The position numbers and the translations under genes were made by a program. Positions 31,331 through 43,829 of a DNA stretch of 64,000 nt are shown here, one piece after another; positions within the stretch are counted from its first letter, which is position 1, and each line of letters opens with the position of its first letter. This DNA comes from Dichetophora obliterata. Its lineage: Eukaryota; Arthropoda; Insecta; Diptera; Sciomyzidae. Location: positions 91,723,868 to 91,787,867 of the forward strand of contig OY986436.1 in assembly GCA_963920525.1 (NCBI GenBank). Reading direction: 5' to 3'. The notes beneath the pieces are model-generated. The model made no database searches. It saw nothing but the letters and a program-made list of their open reading frames with translations, and had not been told where the DNA came from.

Positions 31331-33129
31331 AGCCCTAAATTGTACGTTGAAAAAAACAAAAAGGCTCAAATTAAAACATTTATTGTGATAAAACTATAAA
31401 GCAATGGGATATTATGCCTTTTGACTTAATTTGTAACATTTATTTTGGATAGACTATGTATTATACATAGAGACTTTATTTTTTACGTAAATAATAAAAT
31501 ATTCCAAAATATTTAAGAATATACTTAATAATTCTAGTATAGATTGTATTGTTGGCAATTTTGTAAACGCAGTTGCCATAATCGCCAATTTCCCAATTGA
31601 GCTAATTGCGTCATTCCGTTGCGAGAACGGAAATACAGACAAGTTTTAAGCCATTCAGTTGTGGACAACGAACTATTTATCGCGTTTACCAGAACTCGGT
31701 TATATGTACCGATTCTTCCCATCGCGAGAATACCGACCGAATCATGAACAAAGGCGCGACGAGCAACATAGCGAGTGTAAAAAAACAAACGACGGAAATA
31801 AGGATTGCTTTTTTGTTTGATTGCATTAGTTATTTACGAAGAATTGAATTTAATTGATATAAACTGCACAAGTTATATTAATTAAATATTCGATAAAATA
31901 TATTTTTTAATTAATTTCTTTACCTTAAAACACTTAAACAACTTGCAGCGAGAAAACCGACTAGAAATCGACCGAAATTTGAACAAAGGAGGAACGAGCA
32001 ACGGAACAAGCGTGGAAAAAGCGACGGTTGTGGTTAAGGTGACCACATATAAGTTATTTTTCTTGAATATTGAATATTGGTGGTGGTGCAACTGAATATT
32101 GAAACATCGTTGAAATTCGGTGGTAACGTAAGAACAATTCTATTGACAGAATAAATAATGCGGATGTTTCAACTATTCCTTTTATCCGTAAATCTGTAAT
32201 TGTACTGGTCAGTTGTTTTGGTTAAATTGAGATTGCTTAAACAGAAAGTAAGTTGAAATGACAAATTCCATTCAGTTCTTGCAACTAAAGCATAAATATT
32301 GAATTTTAACCACATTGTTATTTGGGCATGAAGTTACAATAATAAAATAAGCATTTAAGTCAACCGAAAGTCGATTATGCTTATTTTATTACAGTTAAAT
32401 AAATAGAGTTTTAATTGAAACAATTACTTGATGAATACCCCAGTTAAAATTTATTTACTGTAACCTAACGCCAACAAATTATTTTTGTGAGTGTATGTAT
32501 TATAGTCTATTCCCAATAAATTTTTTGAATTGAGTAATATCTTTTCTGCCGTGCAGTGTAACCTTAAGAAAACTAAGCTATTCATACCTAAACAAATGAA
32601 TCACAGTCGCGAATAACGTTGCAAAAGCCATTGCAAATCAAAATCGATTTTATTGCAGATTACCGTTAACATGAACTTCTTACATTGCCTTAACATCAAA
32701 TCAGCAAAAAATAAGCACCTTATCGCTATCAAAAAGCAATAAGGATGTGTCAGTCAGTGCAAGAACTTTGTAAGTTACATACAAAATTATAAGAGTTTAA
32801 TTATCTAATGTAATTGATAAGTGCAACAGATGCACGAAAAGAAAGTCCAAGGTTGAAAATTTAATAGATAATAATAATAAAAGGTTGAAAAATTGTGGTA
32901 ATGAATATATTTTAAGAAAAAAAAGTATACTTCCAAAAAACGCTCCAGAGCAGGTAAAATTGAATAACGTTCTAAGTTCACGTTACGTTTTTGAAATGTT
33001 GTTATGTATATTTGTGATTATCTAGGCTTCTTTTCTTGCAAAAAATTCAGCAGAAGTGCAATAAAGGAACATTTAAATTCTATAAAAAAAACTAAAATGC
33101 ACAAACAGCTTTTTTAACATCTTTAATCG
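31331..33129. other. Non-coding, short direct repeat
   Basis: No gene. Around 31740-31790 and 31975-32025 a block with GAACAAAGG and ACGAGCAAC recurs in direct orientation with similar spacing, a possible partial duplication. Confidence 0.4.
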
Positions 33130-33298
33130 AATTGTGCGAGGTAACTCCATAACAACTCAAAACTTGGCAAATTGTACGATGCCAGTTCTTCAAAAAGAAC
33201 CCATTCAAGTAAGTGATGAAAAGAAAAAGGATATCCATGCAATGGCTTCATATTTGCCAGGAAAGTACGCCGAGTTCTATAAATCAATCTGCAGTTAA
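33130..33298 (+). pseudogene. Short coding remnant, unknown
   Basis: An open stretch ending in TAA at 33296-33298 reads ...MPVLQKEPIQVSDEKKKD then IHAMASYLPGKYAEFYKSIC. The charged K-rich run followed by LP-x-x-Y-x-x-FY recalls C termini of repeated, uncharacterised insect element proteins. I cannot name the family. It could be an isolated exon or a fragment of a DNA transposon. Confidence 0.3.
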
Positions 33299-34668
33299 AT
33301 AAGAAAAATATTAAGTTTGTGTTCGAAAGCAAGCAAATATACTTTGCTGAAGGTTTTAAAATATTTTCTTTTAAGTTCTTCAAATAAATTTTTGTTTATG
33401 TTAAGGGTTTTTTCATAAATAAATTTTTAAATTCTATAATTTATATTTCATTCAACGAAAAGGATCCTATTAAATAAGTCTTCTTATATGGGTATGCTTT
33501 CTTTGCGCGAATCGCACTCTCTGCTTTGCAATAGCGTTTTAACAACCAATGGGTTTTGGACATGTAACGTTTTTCTATTATATACATTAAAATACTTAAT
33601 TTACTAGCCAAATATTATTATTAAACAATTTTTTTTAATAAAATAGTTTATTTACCTAGTTTTACATAATGTATTAAAAACAAGAATCTAGAAATTATCT
33701 GCTGCACTAAGAACGTTTTTTTCGTATTGTGAACAATTTACTTTTTGACGCGTTAAATGTTATTCGCGGATGTGCTTCAATTATGTGATATTACTGCAGG
33801 TATCATATTAACCGAACTTTACAAGTAACACCACTGATCTTTCGCATCATTTCTAAAAAAAACATAAACATCTAAATATATATACGCGTATAAAAGACCT
33901 GTGCTATTAAGAGTTTAATATAAACATTAAATAAATCTTTCAAACAAAGTTTATTCTTTTAAAAAATAATAGATTATCTCAATGTTTCTGAGTTACAATA
34001 AAACATTATGTCTCATACAACTTGGAACTTAACTAATTTGGTTGTCATATTGCGCATTTAATTAATTTTAATATTATTTTCATTAAATGTATTTTTTTGA
34101 AAAAAAAAATTATATATCTCTTATCTCTTCTTAATGTATATATATTTATTTACATATAAATAAAAGTATCATACAAATAAAAAAAAGACTCAGTTTCGAT
34201 AGCATCGTAAGAATAGACGCAAAATTCCCTTTTATACAGCAACAGAGAAATATTCTGGTTTTTTCATTTATATTTTTCAAAACTATTTTAAAGTTTTTCA
34301 TCTTATAAATAAAAATTATTCAAAAACCAATTTGTTGTTGTTGTCCTTCTTCAAATTTACCTGATCTAAAGAGCTCACAATTAAATTCATGTAAAAATTT
34401 GTTTTGTTTTAGAAAAAGTTTACATTTGATATTTTTGGTGATGAATTTGTTGTTCATGGTTGGTTAAAACTAAATGTAATTCAAAGTTATGTTTAATTAA
34501 TTAATTTTTAATTAATTTCTTTTTCCTATAGCAAGGAGCATATACATACATGTATATTTTAAAAGTAATTTAAAATTAAAATTTTAGTTAACAAAATAAA
34601 TTTTTAATATGGAAAAAATATAATGCATAATTAAGTAATTCGAATTTATTATGGTATTTATAATGGTA
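33299..34668. other. AT-rich, nothing recognised
   Basis: No gene, terminal repeat or RNA seen. Confidence 0.45.
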
Positions 34669-35059
34669 TCTAACTTATAATATAAAAGGAGACTCACGAA
34701 ATTTGATCCAGAATAAGCTCGGTAACCGCTGAACCGATTTTGATAAATCTTTTTTTGTTCAATTCCTATGATAATATAGATTGGTATAGCTTACCAAGGT
34801 TTTCGAAAAATGTATTCTTTAATTATTGCAAAATCACGCCTTTTATTTGATGCCTACATTCAACCAGCAGCACAATATAACAGCAAACAAAGCTTTTCTC
34901 TCTTTGTCGAGAGATATAAGACTTTGTCAATATAAGTCCGCGGACAGAGTAAACGCTGAAGCAGGCAGGCGCAGGCAGGCGCAGGCAGGTACCTGCTCAG
35001 TAAATAAGCCGTGCAGAGTGAATGCGAGCAGGTCAGATCAGATCAGTGCGAGAAAAAGT

Positions 35060-35705
35060 TTGGGGCGATTACGATTTCCGTGGCCTTCGATTTGAGTATG
35101 CAGTTTTGAAGTACTTTTTAAGAAAAAAAAATTCGCCGAAGGATTTATCGATAAGTCGTTTAGTTATCGAGATATCGATTTTTCAAAAAATGTTTACTCA
35201 ACGGAACCTATATTTCAATTTGGTTATATCTTTGCTAATATTTGTCCGATCTAAATGATTTAGGTGTCATTCGAAAGATATTTGAAATGTTTTTAATACG
35301 AAACGAATTTTAATAAGAAAAAATTGTGTTCTGCCTTTTACAAAACTGTAAAAGGAGCCTTTTTCTGTAAAAGGAGCCAGATAGACTTTTATCAAAAGTT
35401 GTTTGATGTATTCTGAAGTATATATTGATATTTTTCCTAATTTTTAAAAAAAAAGTGGCTCTATCTTTTACAAATTTCCCAATTATATGTTTTTTAATGA
35501 TACCCAAATTATCCCGATCGGTCAAATATTAGCATAAATAAAGTCAAATTTACATTAAGACTTTTAGTAAATTTTTTTGAAAAATTGATAACTCGATAAC
35601 TAATCAATATATCGATAAATCCTTCAGTAAATCGTATTTTCTCAATGAGCTCTTCAAAACTGCATATTTAGATCTTAGGGCCACAGAAATCGTAATCGTG
35701 CCAAA
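35060..35705. repeat. Hairpin repeat with ATCGATA-rich arms
   Basis: Arms ATTACGATTTCCGTGGCC (left) and GGCCACAGAAATCGTAAT (right), continued by matching inverted blocks (ATGCAGTTTTGAAG, AAGGATTTATCGATA). Loop around 35380. Probably a MITE. Confidence 0.65.
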
Positions 35706-36349
35706 AGTTCGTTATATATTTTTTTCCCCTATTGCTTTCTATTTTGCATCCTCCGCTAATGGCATTAATGAAAATTTTTTTTTCTATACATAAATAACAC
35801 GCCCTCTTCAAAAGAGCTACAACTCAAAAACTTTAATTTTCAGGAAGAGCAAAAAACAATTTTTTTTTTCTTCAAGGGACTCTATACAAAAAATGAAACA
35901 AAACGATTTTTTTTTAATTAAAGACTAAGAATATGTGTTCAAAATTAAGACAGCGAATGTATATAATCACTACAAATAGTCTTACACGAAAATGTATCTA
36001 TGTAAACATTTTTAGTTGTGAGACTTTTGAAGAGGGTATGCGACATGTTGTGCCACTAAGCCAGCCCAGAATTGCACTTAGAATTTCAAACTAAAATGAG
36101 CGTTTCCTTCGGTGTCTAGAAATGTTCCATTGGCCGATAAGATAACTCTTCAGAAATTTTATCCAAATCGGACACCGATAAAGTAAGGTTCATTGCGATT
36201 TAATCTCATTACATTGGTAAAAAGGGCAAATATGAGGTGTTTCGTCATTAAAATATGTATTAAAATTCTGTAAACTGATGAAATCATTCCATACTTTTAA
36301 TTAATAGCAGATTCAAATATCTTTACAACATGTCATCGGTGAGAAAAAT

Positions 36350-36900
36350 GGAATGAAAATTACCAGAGCTGTGATATTTATTTTTCAAAAAGAATTCTAT
36401 TTTCTTTCTTGTTGTAATAAAAAAAAATCGTAAGAATCCAAATTTTAAAAAATTGCAATGAAATGTTGTTAAACAATTTTCTGAAACAACACTTAATACA
36501 AATACATTTGGTCGTTATTGAATTTTTTATTAGAAGTGTACCTTTTTGAAAATGTCGAGTTTGAGTATTTTTACAAAAAGAATTCTCAAAAATCAAAAAA
36601 TGCAAAATGTTAACCAATAATAACAATAATGCTTAAAGCATAGTCTTGAGCTATTTTGTGTACAAAATTTAAAAAACCAAGATTCTAAGAAAAAAGTTAG
36701 AGCTGGTGAAACTTGATTTTTTTTTCAAAAATCTGCAAAGCGCTTGTTTCTGGCATTTCAAACACAAAATAAAATCATAGAAAAATCATAAATATTCTTA
36801 TTTGAATTGGTTTTAAAATTAATGCTTTTTAAATATTTTTGATTTTTGTATCACAACAATTTTGGAATTATAGGGCTGCCAACATATTAGACCCTGGTTT
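36350..36900 (+). repeat. Dispersed repeat, copy 2
   Basis: Matches 3405-3945: ACCAGAGCTGTGATA, TTGCAATGAAATGTTGTT, GCTGCCAACATATTAGACCC. Here it is carried inside element W. Confidence 0.65.
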
Positions 36901-37778
36901 TTCTGTTCAAAATATTAAAAAAATAGAAAACCAAGCAATTTAATTTTGTATTATTTTATTTTTTTTTATATGTATTTCTTTTGTTTCTGCCCAACAATTG
37001 CCATTCTATCAATCTATCATTTTCTCGTGCACAACTTATAACCAACAACAACACAATCTTGATCGACGTTAACCAAATTTGTCTATACCCACCAATAACA
37101 GCCCTCACACTACATAAACATGTGCGCGATCGCTGCTGTTGATGTTTGTTTCGTTCAACGCGTTGTTGTTGTTTAATGTTTTTGTTGTAATTGGTCTTGT
37201 ATTCTAAAGGTAATTAAAAACGCAGTTTCCTTGAAAAATTACAAAAACAAACAAAAAGAACAAATTCAGTTGCGAGAAACCTGCGCCAGCCTGGTTTCTC
37301 GCAACAACCTGATCTGATCTGATCTGCCTGCTTCCACTCTGCACACTTCGAGCAGGTTTATATGAAATCGTATGAAGCGAGTTTTCTCGCACTGGGACAA
37401 GTAAGCAAACCTGCCTGCCTGCTTCAGCGTTTACTCTGTCCGCAGACTAGCACGACAGCCATGTTGTGTAGTTAAGCTGAATTCACTGATAACCTTCAGC
37501 ATGTTTTTGTGTGATTTAAAATAATGTTAATCAAGTTGAGAGCGTGCAGAAATTTTTATCTCTGAGCGAAAACTTCATATGAAAAAAACATTCAAAACAT
37601 GCTGAAGGTGATCAGTGAATCCAGCTTTACTTTCACGGAGATTCTTGCTTTCATACAGTGTTAATTAATTTTCTTTGTTAATGTTTTGAAGGGAGTTGCC
37701 AGAATTAAGTTATCAGCATTAATTATGTTTTGCAGCCTTGCCAGTCAGCTTTTCCCCACTTGAGATTGTGTTAGCCTA

Positions 37779-38590
37779 TCTATACGAATATATAAAAGCG
37801 TTGTGTCACTGCGTCACTGTTTGCGTCCCATTACGCCCCGAATTAATCAAAAATGTTATACTTCGAACGGTTTTGGTTGTATTAGACTAAAACTTGATAA
37901 TTTAGTTCATACGGCTACTTTCGGCAACTGCATTAAAAATGGCGAATATATAAATTTTTTTTCGGAACAGCATGGAAATTCGTATATAGCAGTAAGATGG
38001 TCTGCGGCAGGACAACGTCTGCCGGGCAATACTATACATCAATAAGATTCTGTTATATATCAGAAAATTCTGATCGTCATGCATTGATGTTTCAAACGGA
38101 AACGTCTAGCATGTGTTTTGTTCGAAGGTCAATTTACACTTTTACAAATTCATAAAACGATCATAAAAAAATTCATTGAATTGGGTCAGGACAAATTCTA
38201 CTATAACTATAACGTTAACTATGAATATATAGATAAGGAAATAGATTAAAACATAGATTTATGTATATAACTTTGGAATAGTTTGAAGTATTTGAAATAT
38301 TTTTCACAGAATTATTTTTTAAGCTACATTTGAAAATATTTTTCACATAAATTAGTTTTTAAGCAGTAGCATATTGCAAAAAATATTTTAAGCAAACTAG
38401 TTTTCATCAAAATATCATAGGGGGGGGGGGGGGGGGGAGATGGCCCATGATTTTAAATGATAGAAACTGTTTGTGTCAAAATAGAACAATTTTTGCAGGT
38501 AAATTATGTTATATGAAAGAATAAAAAAAATTAAAATTTCACATTGTATTTAATATTTTTATCGCAGACGAAGCAGCGGGTATTTGCTAG
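37779..38590 (+). mobile_element. Inner Helitron unit in Helitron 2
   Basis: Second start TCTATACGAATATATAAAAG at 37779 as in Helitron 1, ending at the shared CTAG. About 810 bp, shorter than the 1.9-kb unit in copy 1. Confidence 0.7.
38420..38437 (+). repeat. Poly-G tract (18 G)
   Basis: Eighteen consecutive G in the Helitron tail, versus eleven in copy 1. Confidence 0.9.
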
Positions 38591-38753
38591 TTTATTATAA
38601 ATGGAGTTTTTAAAGCACAACGCATGCTTAGAACGCATGCGCAAATTTGCGTAGTAGTATACATACATACTGCCTCTGTAGCTAAACGCATCTGTATTCT
38701 CTGTTGTATTTATCTTGCTGAAAATAAACATTCGCTTTATTCGTACTCCAACT

Positions 38754-39304
38754 CATGGCAGAATAATGAGGTAGGGTAAGTGGCTTTGACAAGACCTATC
38801 GTTAATGTCAAAATCATAAAATATAGTGCTGCCATATCACAAATTAAAATCCAATGAAAAATCCGTACTTTTTCTAAGCGTTTCTGGTGAAATCCTTTAC
38901 TAATAATACTTTAAAACGGAGAAGTACAGGTTTTTTGTTTTTAGCAAGCTTGAAGCGGACTTCTGCGAAATATTTTTGTATGTTATAATCCAGCTTGAGT
39001 CTTCCAATTCAAATGTATTCTAAGTTATATAAGCGTGCATTTGTGGTTTTCATTGCGAATTTTGAGTGAAATTACATATGACTTAATTACTTTTCAAATT
39101 TTAGAAATGGCAAAAAGAAGTTGTGCAATTTGTCGGACAACGTGGAATAAAGACATTTAATCTTATTTACCCTTCAAAAATTCGTTTTCCAAGTGGTTAA
39201 CCCAGAATTAACATTAATAAAGAAAACTGGCATCTCTAAAACACACTTTGACATTAACGATAGGTCTTGTCAAAGCTACTTACCCTATCTTATTATTCGC
39301 CATG
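38754..39304. mobile_element. MITE with 8-bp duplication
   Basis: 551 bp with about 57-bp inverted ends (CATGGCAGAATAATGAGGTA and inverse) and a perfect 8-bp duplication CTCCAACT (38746-38753, 39305-39312), as for hAT or P-group MITEs. Immediately right (39313) another copy of the same end motif begins, so it inserted at the very edge of a relative. Confidence 0.75.
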
Positions 39305-39420
39305 CTCCAACTCATGGCAGAATAACCAGGTAGGGCCGACTCGGAGAGGAATGAAGTAGAAAGCAAAGAAAAGCGATCTAGTTGTCAAAATCATCTGTTC
39401 ATGTCGAGTAAAAATAAAGA

Positions 39421-39545
39421 ACATCTAAAAAAATTTCAGCTAACTCAACCAACAACATTTACTAAGCAAATCTAAAACAACAACGTTAGAGGGGATGAAC
39501 CGAATCGTCCACAGAAAATAAACAGAACTTTGCTTACTATGTCCC
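39421..39545 (+). repeat. Dispersed repeat R, copy
   Basis: Shares GTTAGAGGGGATGAACCGAA and the lead-in AGCTAAC...CAACAACA with 47833-47985 and, inverted, with 43505-43690 and 59690-59775. Non-coding. Confidence 0.6.
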
Positions 39546-40715
39546 GCTTTTCACTCGTCACACACGAAAATTCTCGTTTGTCGATTATTCGCCCGCATGA
39601 GGGGGCTTACGAAAGTCCCCTTTAAACCCGAGTAGTCAACAAACTACTTGCGGCGATATCAATTATTGCTCATAGAATTGCCGAGTGAAAAACGGCCCTT
39701 TGCAGCGCATGCAGAACCAAAACTACAATATCAGCAGCTAGTAGCAACGTTGCCATTTATGTTGGAAAAATCCTATTCGTGGTAATTTTTAATTGCCCTT
39801 GGTAATTTTTTTTTGGGAATTCCTATTAAATTTTTTAATTCATCGTGGTATTTTTCGATTGGCGTGGGAATTCAGCGGAGTATTTTTTTAATTTCCATGG
39901 GAATTTGGTAATCTTTTAAAAATTGTTTTTTTCTTTTTTTGTAAGCAAAATTTCTTTGTGGTATTTCTAAATGGGACTTATTGTGGTATTTTTTAATGCG
40001 AATGATATTTCTGTGGCAATTATAAATGCATATAAAATTTGCAGTGGTATTTTTAAAACGCGTGGTATTTTTGTGGTTATTTTTAATGATCGTAGGATTT
40101 TTTTTGATATAATTTTACTGCGGTAGAAACTTTTTTGTTTATCTTTACCATGGTAATTTTTGTTGTATTTAATTTATGTTACTGTGAAAAAAGTAACTTT
40201 TTTGTCGGAATTATTTTAAATGTTTACTGGCAACCTTGGCTAGTAGCAGTACATTTTTTGGTAGCCACATACTGGCTCTCTAGCTACATGCATCTGTATT
40301 CTCTATAGTATTACAGCGCAACAAGCCATGAATGTCACTGTTCCAGCTAAACGGTACTTAAAACGGCAGCGTCTGATTTGCTGGTATGAAAACGACATGT
40401 TTTTGTACTTTTAAACCGTTCTTTATATATTGTAAAGTTCTTTTTTATATTTATCAAGAATCGAATTGAAATTAATGTCATATACGCTTTATGCGTCGTT
40501 TGTTCTTGTCTTTTTTCCCTTTCTTTTCCACCCGTTCGCCAGAAAACTCTAAAATATGCATTGAATCTTGTATTGAAATCAAGACAGTGCAGTTGAGTTG
40601 CCGTTTATTGTTGCAACCTAATAAAAACTATTTTAAAAAAAGGTTAGAATTATTTAACAACAAATAAAATTAATAAACAACTTAAAGTTTTCTATATGAC
40701 CTTGTTATTTATTAT
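39546..40715. other. Non-coding, with degenerate short tandem motif
   Basis: From 39780 to 40200 the sequence keeps returning to variants of GTGGTATTTTTAATG, an old tandem array. No gene found. Confidence 0.5.
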
Positions 40716-41064
40716 GTTGATTTTCTATGATTTCAATACAAATTCTAAATGTTTGATAGCTTAAATCATTGTAAATTTTAAATGAAAATTCTAGTTGTTT
40801 GATAGTTTAAAATCGTTTATTGAGCTTTAGGTCAGGTTAGAACAATTAATTTATCTTACTAGTTAACCAATCAGCTAACTAATTAATCAGCTAGTGATGT
40901 TTTCGTTTTCATATTGAAAATATTGTTATTTCTTCGGAAAAAAATCGTTAGAGCAATTAATTTCTCTAACCTTTTGAATTGTATTTTAGAATTTGTATTT
41001 AAAATCAAGAATGATTTAAAATATAAAACATTTAGAATTTGTATTTAAATCATAGAAAATCAAC
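40716..41064. mobile_element. Palindromic MITE-like element, copy 2
   Basis: Inverted ends GTTGATTTTCTATGATTT and AAATCATAGAAAATCAAC, followed by matching AATACAAATTCTA blocks in both arms; the centre has ATCAGCTAGTGATG as in copy 1 (5474-5915). Both outer arms are present here. Target duplication not clear. Confidence 0.7.
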
Positions 41065-41599
41065 ATTAATATACAACTTTATAAATGGTACGCTTATATG
41101 AAACACACAATGCATAGTTTGCCGACAACGAAACGGCCCGCTTCAGTGCTTTTAAAAGTGCACACCGTTTACAACCGAACGGCTATCTGGGAAACGACAA
41201 AAATGAAAGCAACTGATGTGTATTTATATATGTATGTATATTTTACACACATATTAATAAACACAACAACAACAAGAACAAAAGCAGCACAACAACGAAT
41301 GACATGATTAAGAACCAAAAGAACAAACACAGCAACCATAAAAACAGCTACTGAAGCAGGTTGTGCATTTCTCATACGAATATATGAATTTTTTTCTTCT
41401 TAAATTTTGTTTTTTTATTAGATATTAGGGATGCAAACGATACATCGATAGTATCGTCATCAACGATATATCGTTTATAAACATCGATGTTGGATTCGAT
41501 GTTATTATAAGCGATACATCGTCGATACATCGGTCTGAAAGGGAAAAATATCGATATCGAACGATAGCTATTCTGCAACGCAGTAGCGATTTATGCTAC

Positions 41600-42472
41600 C
41601 TGTAGCTCGTTCTTGTAACTCGTAACGATCGCAGTTGCCGATCCGTGTTACCGATTTGACGTCACTCTGACGTAATTCTCACCTACACTGTTTGTGTAAT
41701 AATCTGAATCGATTTCTGTTCTGTTCGTTTTTTCCAAATCGATAAGTTGTCACATGTTCCGATTTCACTTCAATAGAATCTTTACAAAAGTGTTTGTGTA
41801 AAAAAAGTGAATCGATAAAACTTCATGTTTTTCTCACTCACTCTGCAGCAGGTGAGAATTCTACCGATCTGTATAAATGACAGTAATGTTGTGTATATAT
41901 TAAATATCAAGTACTCGCAATTAATATTCTAGAACGGGTACTTTCGCTTAAGTTAAATTTTTTTAATGTAAAACTCTGATTATAATACTGTTTTTGTTTT
42001 AAAACGTTTTAACTTTCAAGGTAATGCGATTTAAAAAGAATGCCCAATTACATAAAAGAATGAAATTTAAGAAACAAAATATTTGTAAGAGCAATGCAAA
42101 AGAACCCGTTTGCAAATATTTGCTAAGTTAATATTACACATAACTTATTGTCATATTATTTACATTCATAATAGTTGATTGTTTCCGCAAAAATTATAAC
42201 ACATATAAATAATCAAATACTCACTTTTTAATAACAAGACCTTTTTATTATAAAATTTTAGCGCACATAAAATAAAATAAATGCAACTAGACAGCTGCTT
42301 GTCATTTAACTCGATTTCGCAACGTTTCTTCTCGATTTGTGTTCTTTTTCATCACGGACCGAATTTTAACGCCCCAAACATTAGTTGTCATGAAATCGGT
42401 AACTAGGGATCGATAACGCGTGGCGTCACACAAATTGGTTACTTGCCGATTTTGTAACAGGAACGAGCTACT
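41600..42472. repeat. Inverted-repeat block inside hAT 2
   Basis: CTGTAGCTCGTTCTTGTAAC on the left is mirrored by GTTACAGGAACGAGCTACTG-like sequence on the right, with further GATCGATAACG / GTTACCGATTT matches. Likely a nested MITE; boundaries uncertain. Confidence 0.4.
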
Positions 42473-42609
42473 GGTGATTGTATCATGATATTTGGGCCTG
42501 TTCTGCACAATCTGTTATGAAAAAATTCTGTTATTCTGTTATGATTTCCCTTACAAATTTTTGAGCTGTCAAAAAATCAGTTACAAAACCAAAATTCGTA
42601 TTCTGCACG

Positions 42610-43490
42610 ACAATTTTTGAAGTGAAAACTTCTTTAGGCGCGTTGAACGATTTTGGTAGAGGGTAAATCATTCGTTTGCATCATAGTATTTTTCCAAGGA
42701 ATTCGTCATTCGGCCGCAAGCTCACATAGAAATTACATGGCAACTCCTGAAATTAATGCATATAATCTGTTTGTTAGTATATAAATACTTAAGTTAGGTT
42801 GCAATAAGATGTTTGCAACCAAAACTTATTATTAATGCGCTTTATATTGGTCTATATATGCTTTTAAAGTTTGGCAATTTCTTCAGTTGTATTTGTCAAC
42901 ATTTTTGAAAAATTTGCTTTTTCTCAAACAGCTGCTATTCATGGTGAGATTTAAAAATGGATCCATCTTCTTCTTTTTCTTCTTTTTTCTGCTGGAACTT
43001 CGTTTGCAAACAAGAAAAATAATGTATGGATTGAGTGTTTTAACATTTTAATCTTTAAGTTGTGATAAAGGTATATGTTGAACATTCAAATAATTACAGG
43101 CATGCTCTTATTTTATTACATATCGTCAAACAAAGTTTGACAATTTTCACACTTGTTGTATTTGTCAGTGGCTTTTTATTTTCACCACTGCGGCATTTTA
43201 TATTCAGAGTTGTCAACTATGGCTGTGTGTCAATCAGTCGTGGTAGGATAGAAAATATCAAGTTGAATAAAATTTGTGTGTGTTGAAATAAATTTGTCTT
43301 GTTTGCTGTGTCAAATGGACGATGAAATTTTGACAATTACAAATTTTGACATTTCGGTCGTGTTTTAGCGCAATTATTTTATTTTATTTGCATTTTATCA
43401 ATTTGCGACATATTTAATTCGAGAGCTTGTACTTGCAACATATTTCGTAAACTTGTAATATTGTAAACTTAAAAAATTGTTAAAAAATAA
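42610..43490 (+). repeat. Dispersed repeat Z, left copy
   Basis: Begins TTTGAAGTGAAAACTTCTTT and GGCGCGTTGAACGATTTTGG, and aligns in inverse orientation with 49225-50615 across nearly its whole length (for example GTTGCAATAAGATGTTTGCA). No coding capacity seen. Confidence 0.7.
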
Positions 43491-43504
43491 AAAAAAATGA
43501 ACGA

Positions 43505-43690
43505 AACAGCAGGCGAACAGAAAATATAGCATGCAAAGTGCTGTATGTTTTACGCCGCCAATTCGGTTCATCCCCTCTAACGCTGCGCAACCGCTGGGAT
43601 CTTGTAATTCTCTTTGCGTTGTTGTTGTAAATTTGCTAAGTAGTTATTGTTGTACAGTAAGCTTTAATTTTTTGTGGATATTTATTTGTA
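43505..43690 (-). repeat. Dispersed repeat R, inverted copy
   Basis: Inverse of the R consensus, with TTCGGTTCATCCCCTCTAAC. Contains a GTTGTTGTTGTAAA stretch. Confidence 0.55.
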
Positions 43691-43829
43691 GCTACAGTCA
43701 GCATATGACATCGAACTAATTTAGAAAACAGTTTATACATATGAATTAAAGAGTATATATAATATTGGTAAATCTATTTGTTTTTAGTAAAAGTGTTACC
43801 GTATCGGAAATATATATATATATATATGT

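Larger units (their letters stand above)
34935..37448. mobile_element. TIR element W inside Helitron 2
   Basis: Inverted ends AGTCCGCGGACAGAGTAAAC and its counterpart near 37430-37448 (one mismatch), then GCTGAAGCAGGCAGGC and a subterminal CAGATCAGATCAG repeat on both sides; arms about 150 bp. Helitron 1 lacks it at the matching place. No clear duplication. The inside holds a hairpin repeat (35060-35705) and the dispersed repeat copy at 36350-36900, but no transposase. Confidence 0.65.
34669..38590 (+). mobile_element. Helitron 2 (same composite family)
   Basis: Begins TCTAACTTATAATATAAAAG after A and ends GCGGGTATTTGCTAG before T. From 34680 to 34905 it matches the left part of Helitron 1 (AAATTTGATCCAGAATAAGC and following), and from about 37450 to the end it matches the right part, including the inner 5' end at 37779. 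In between is a different insertion (34935-37448). No helicase coding sequence. Confidence 0.83.
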
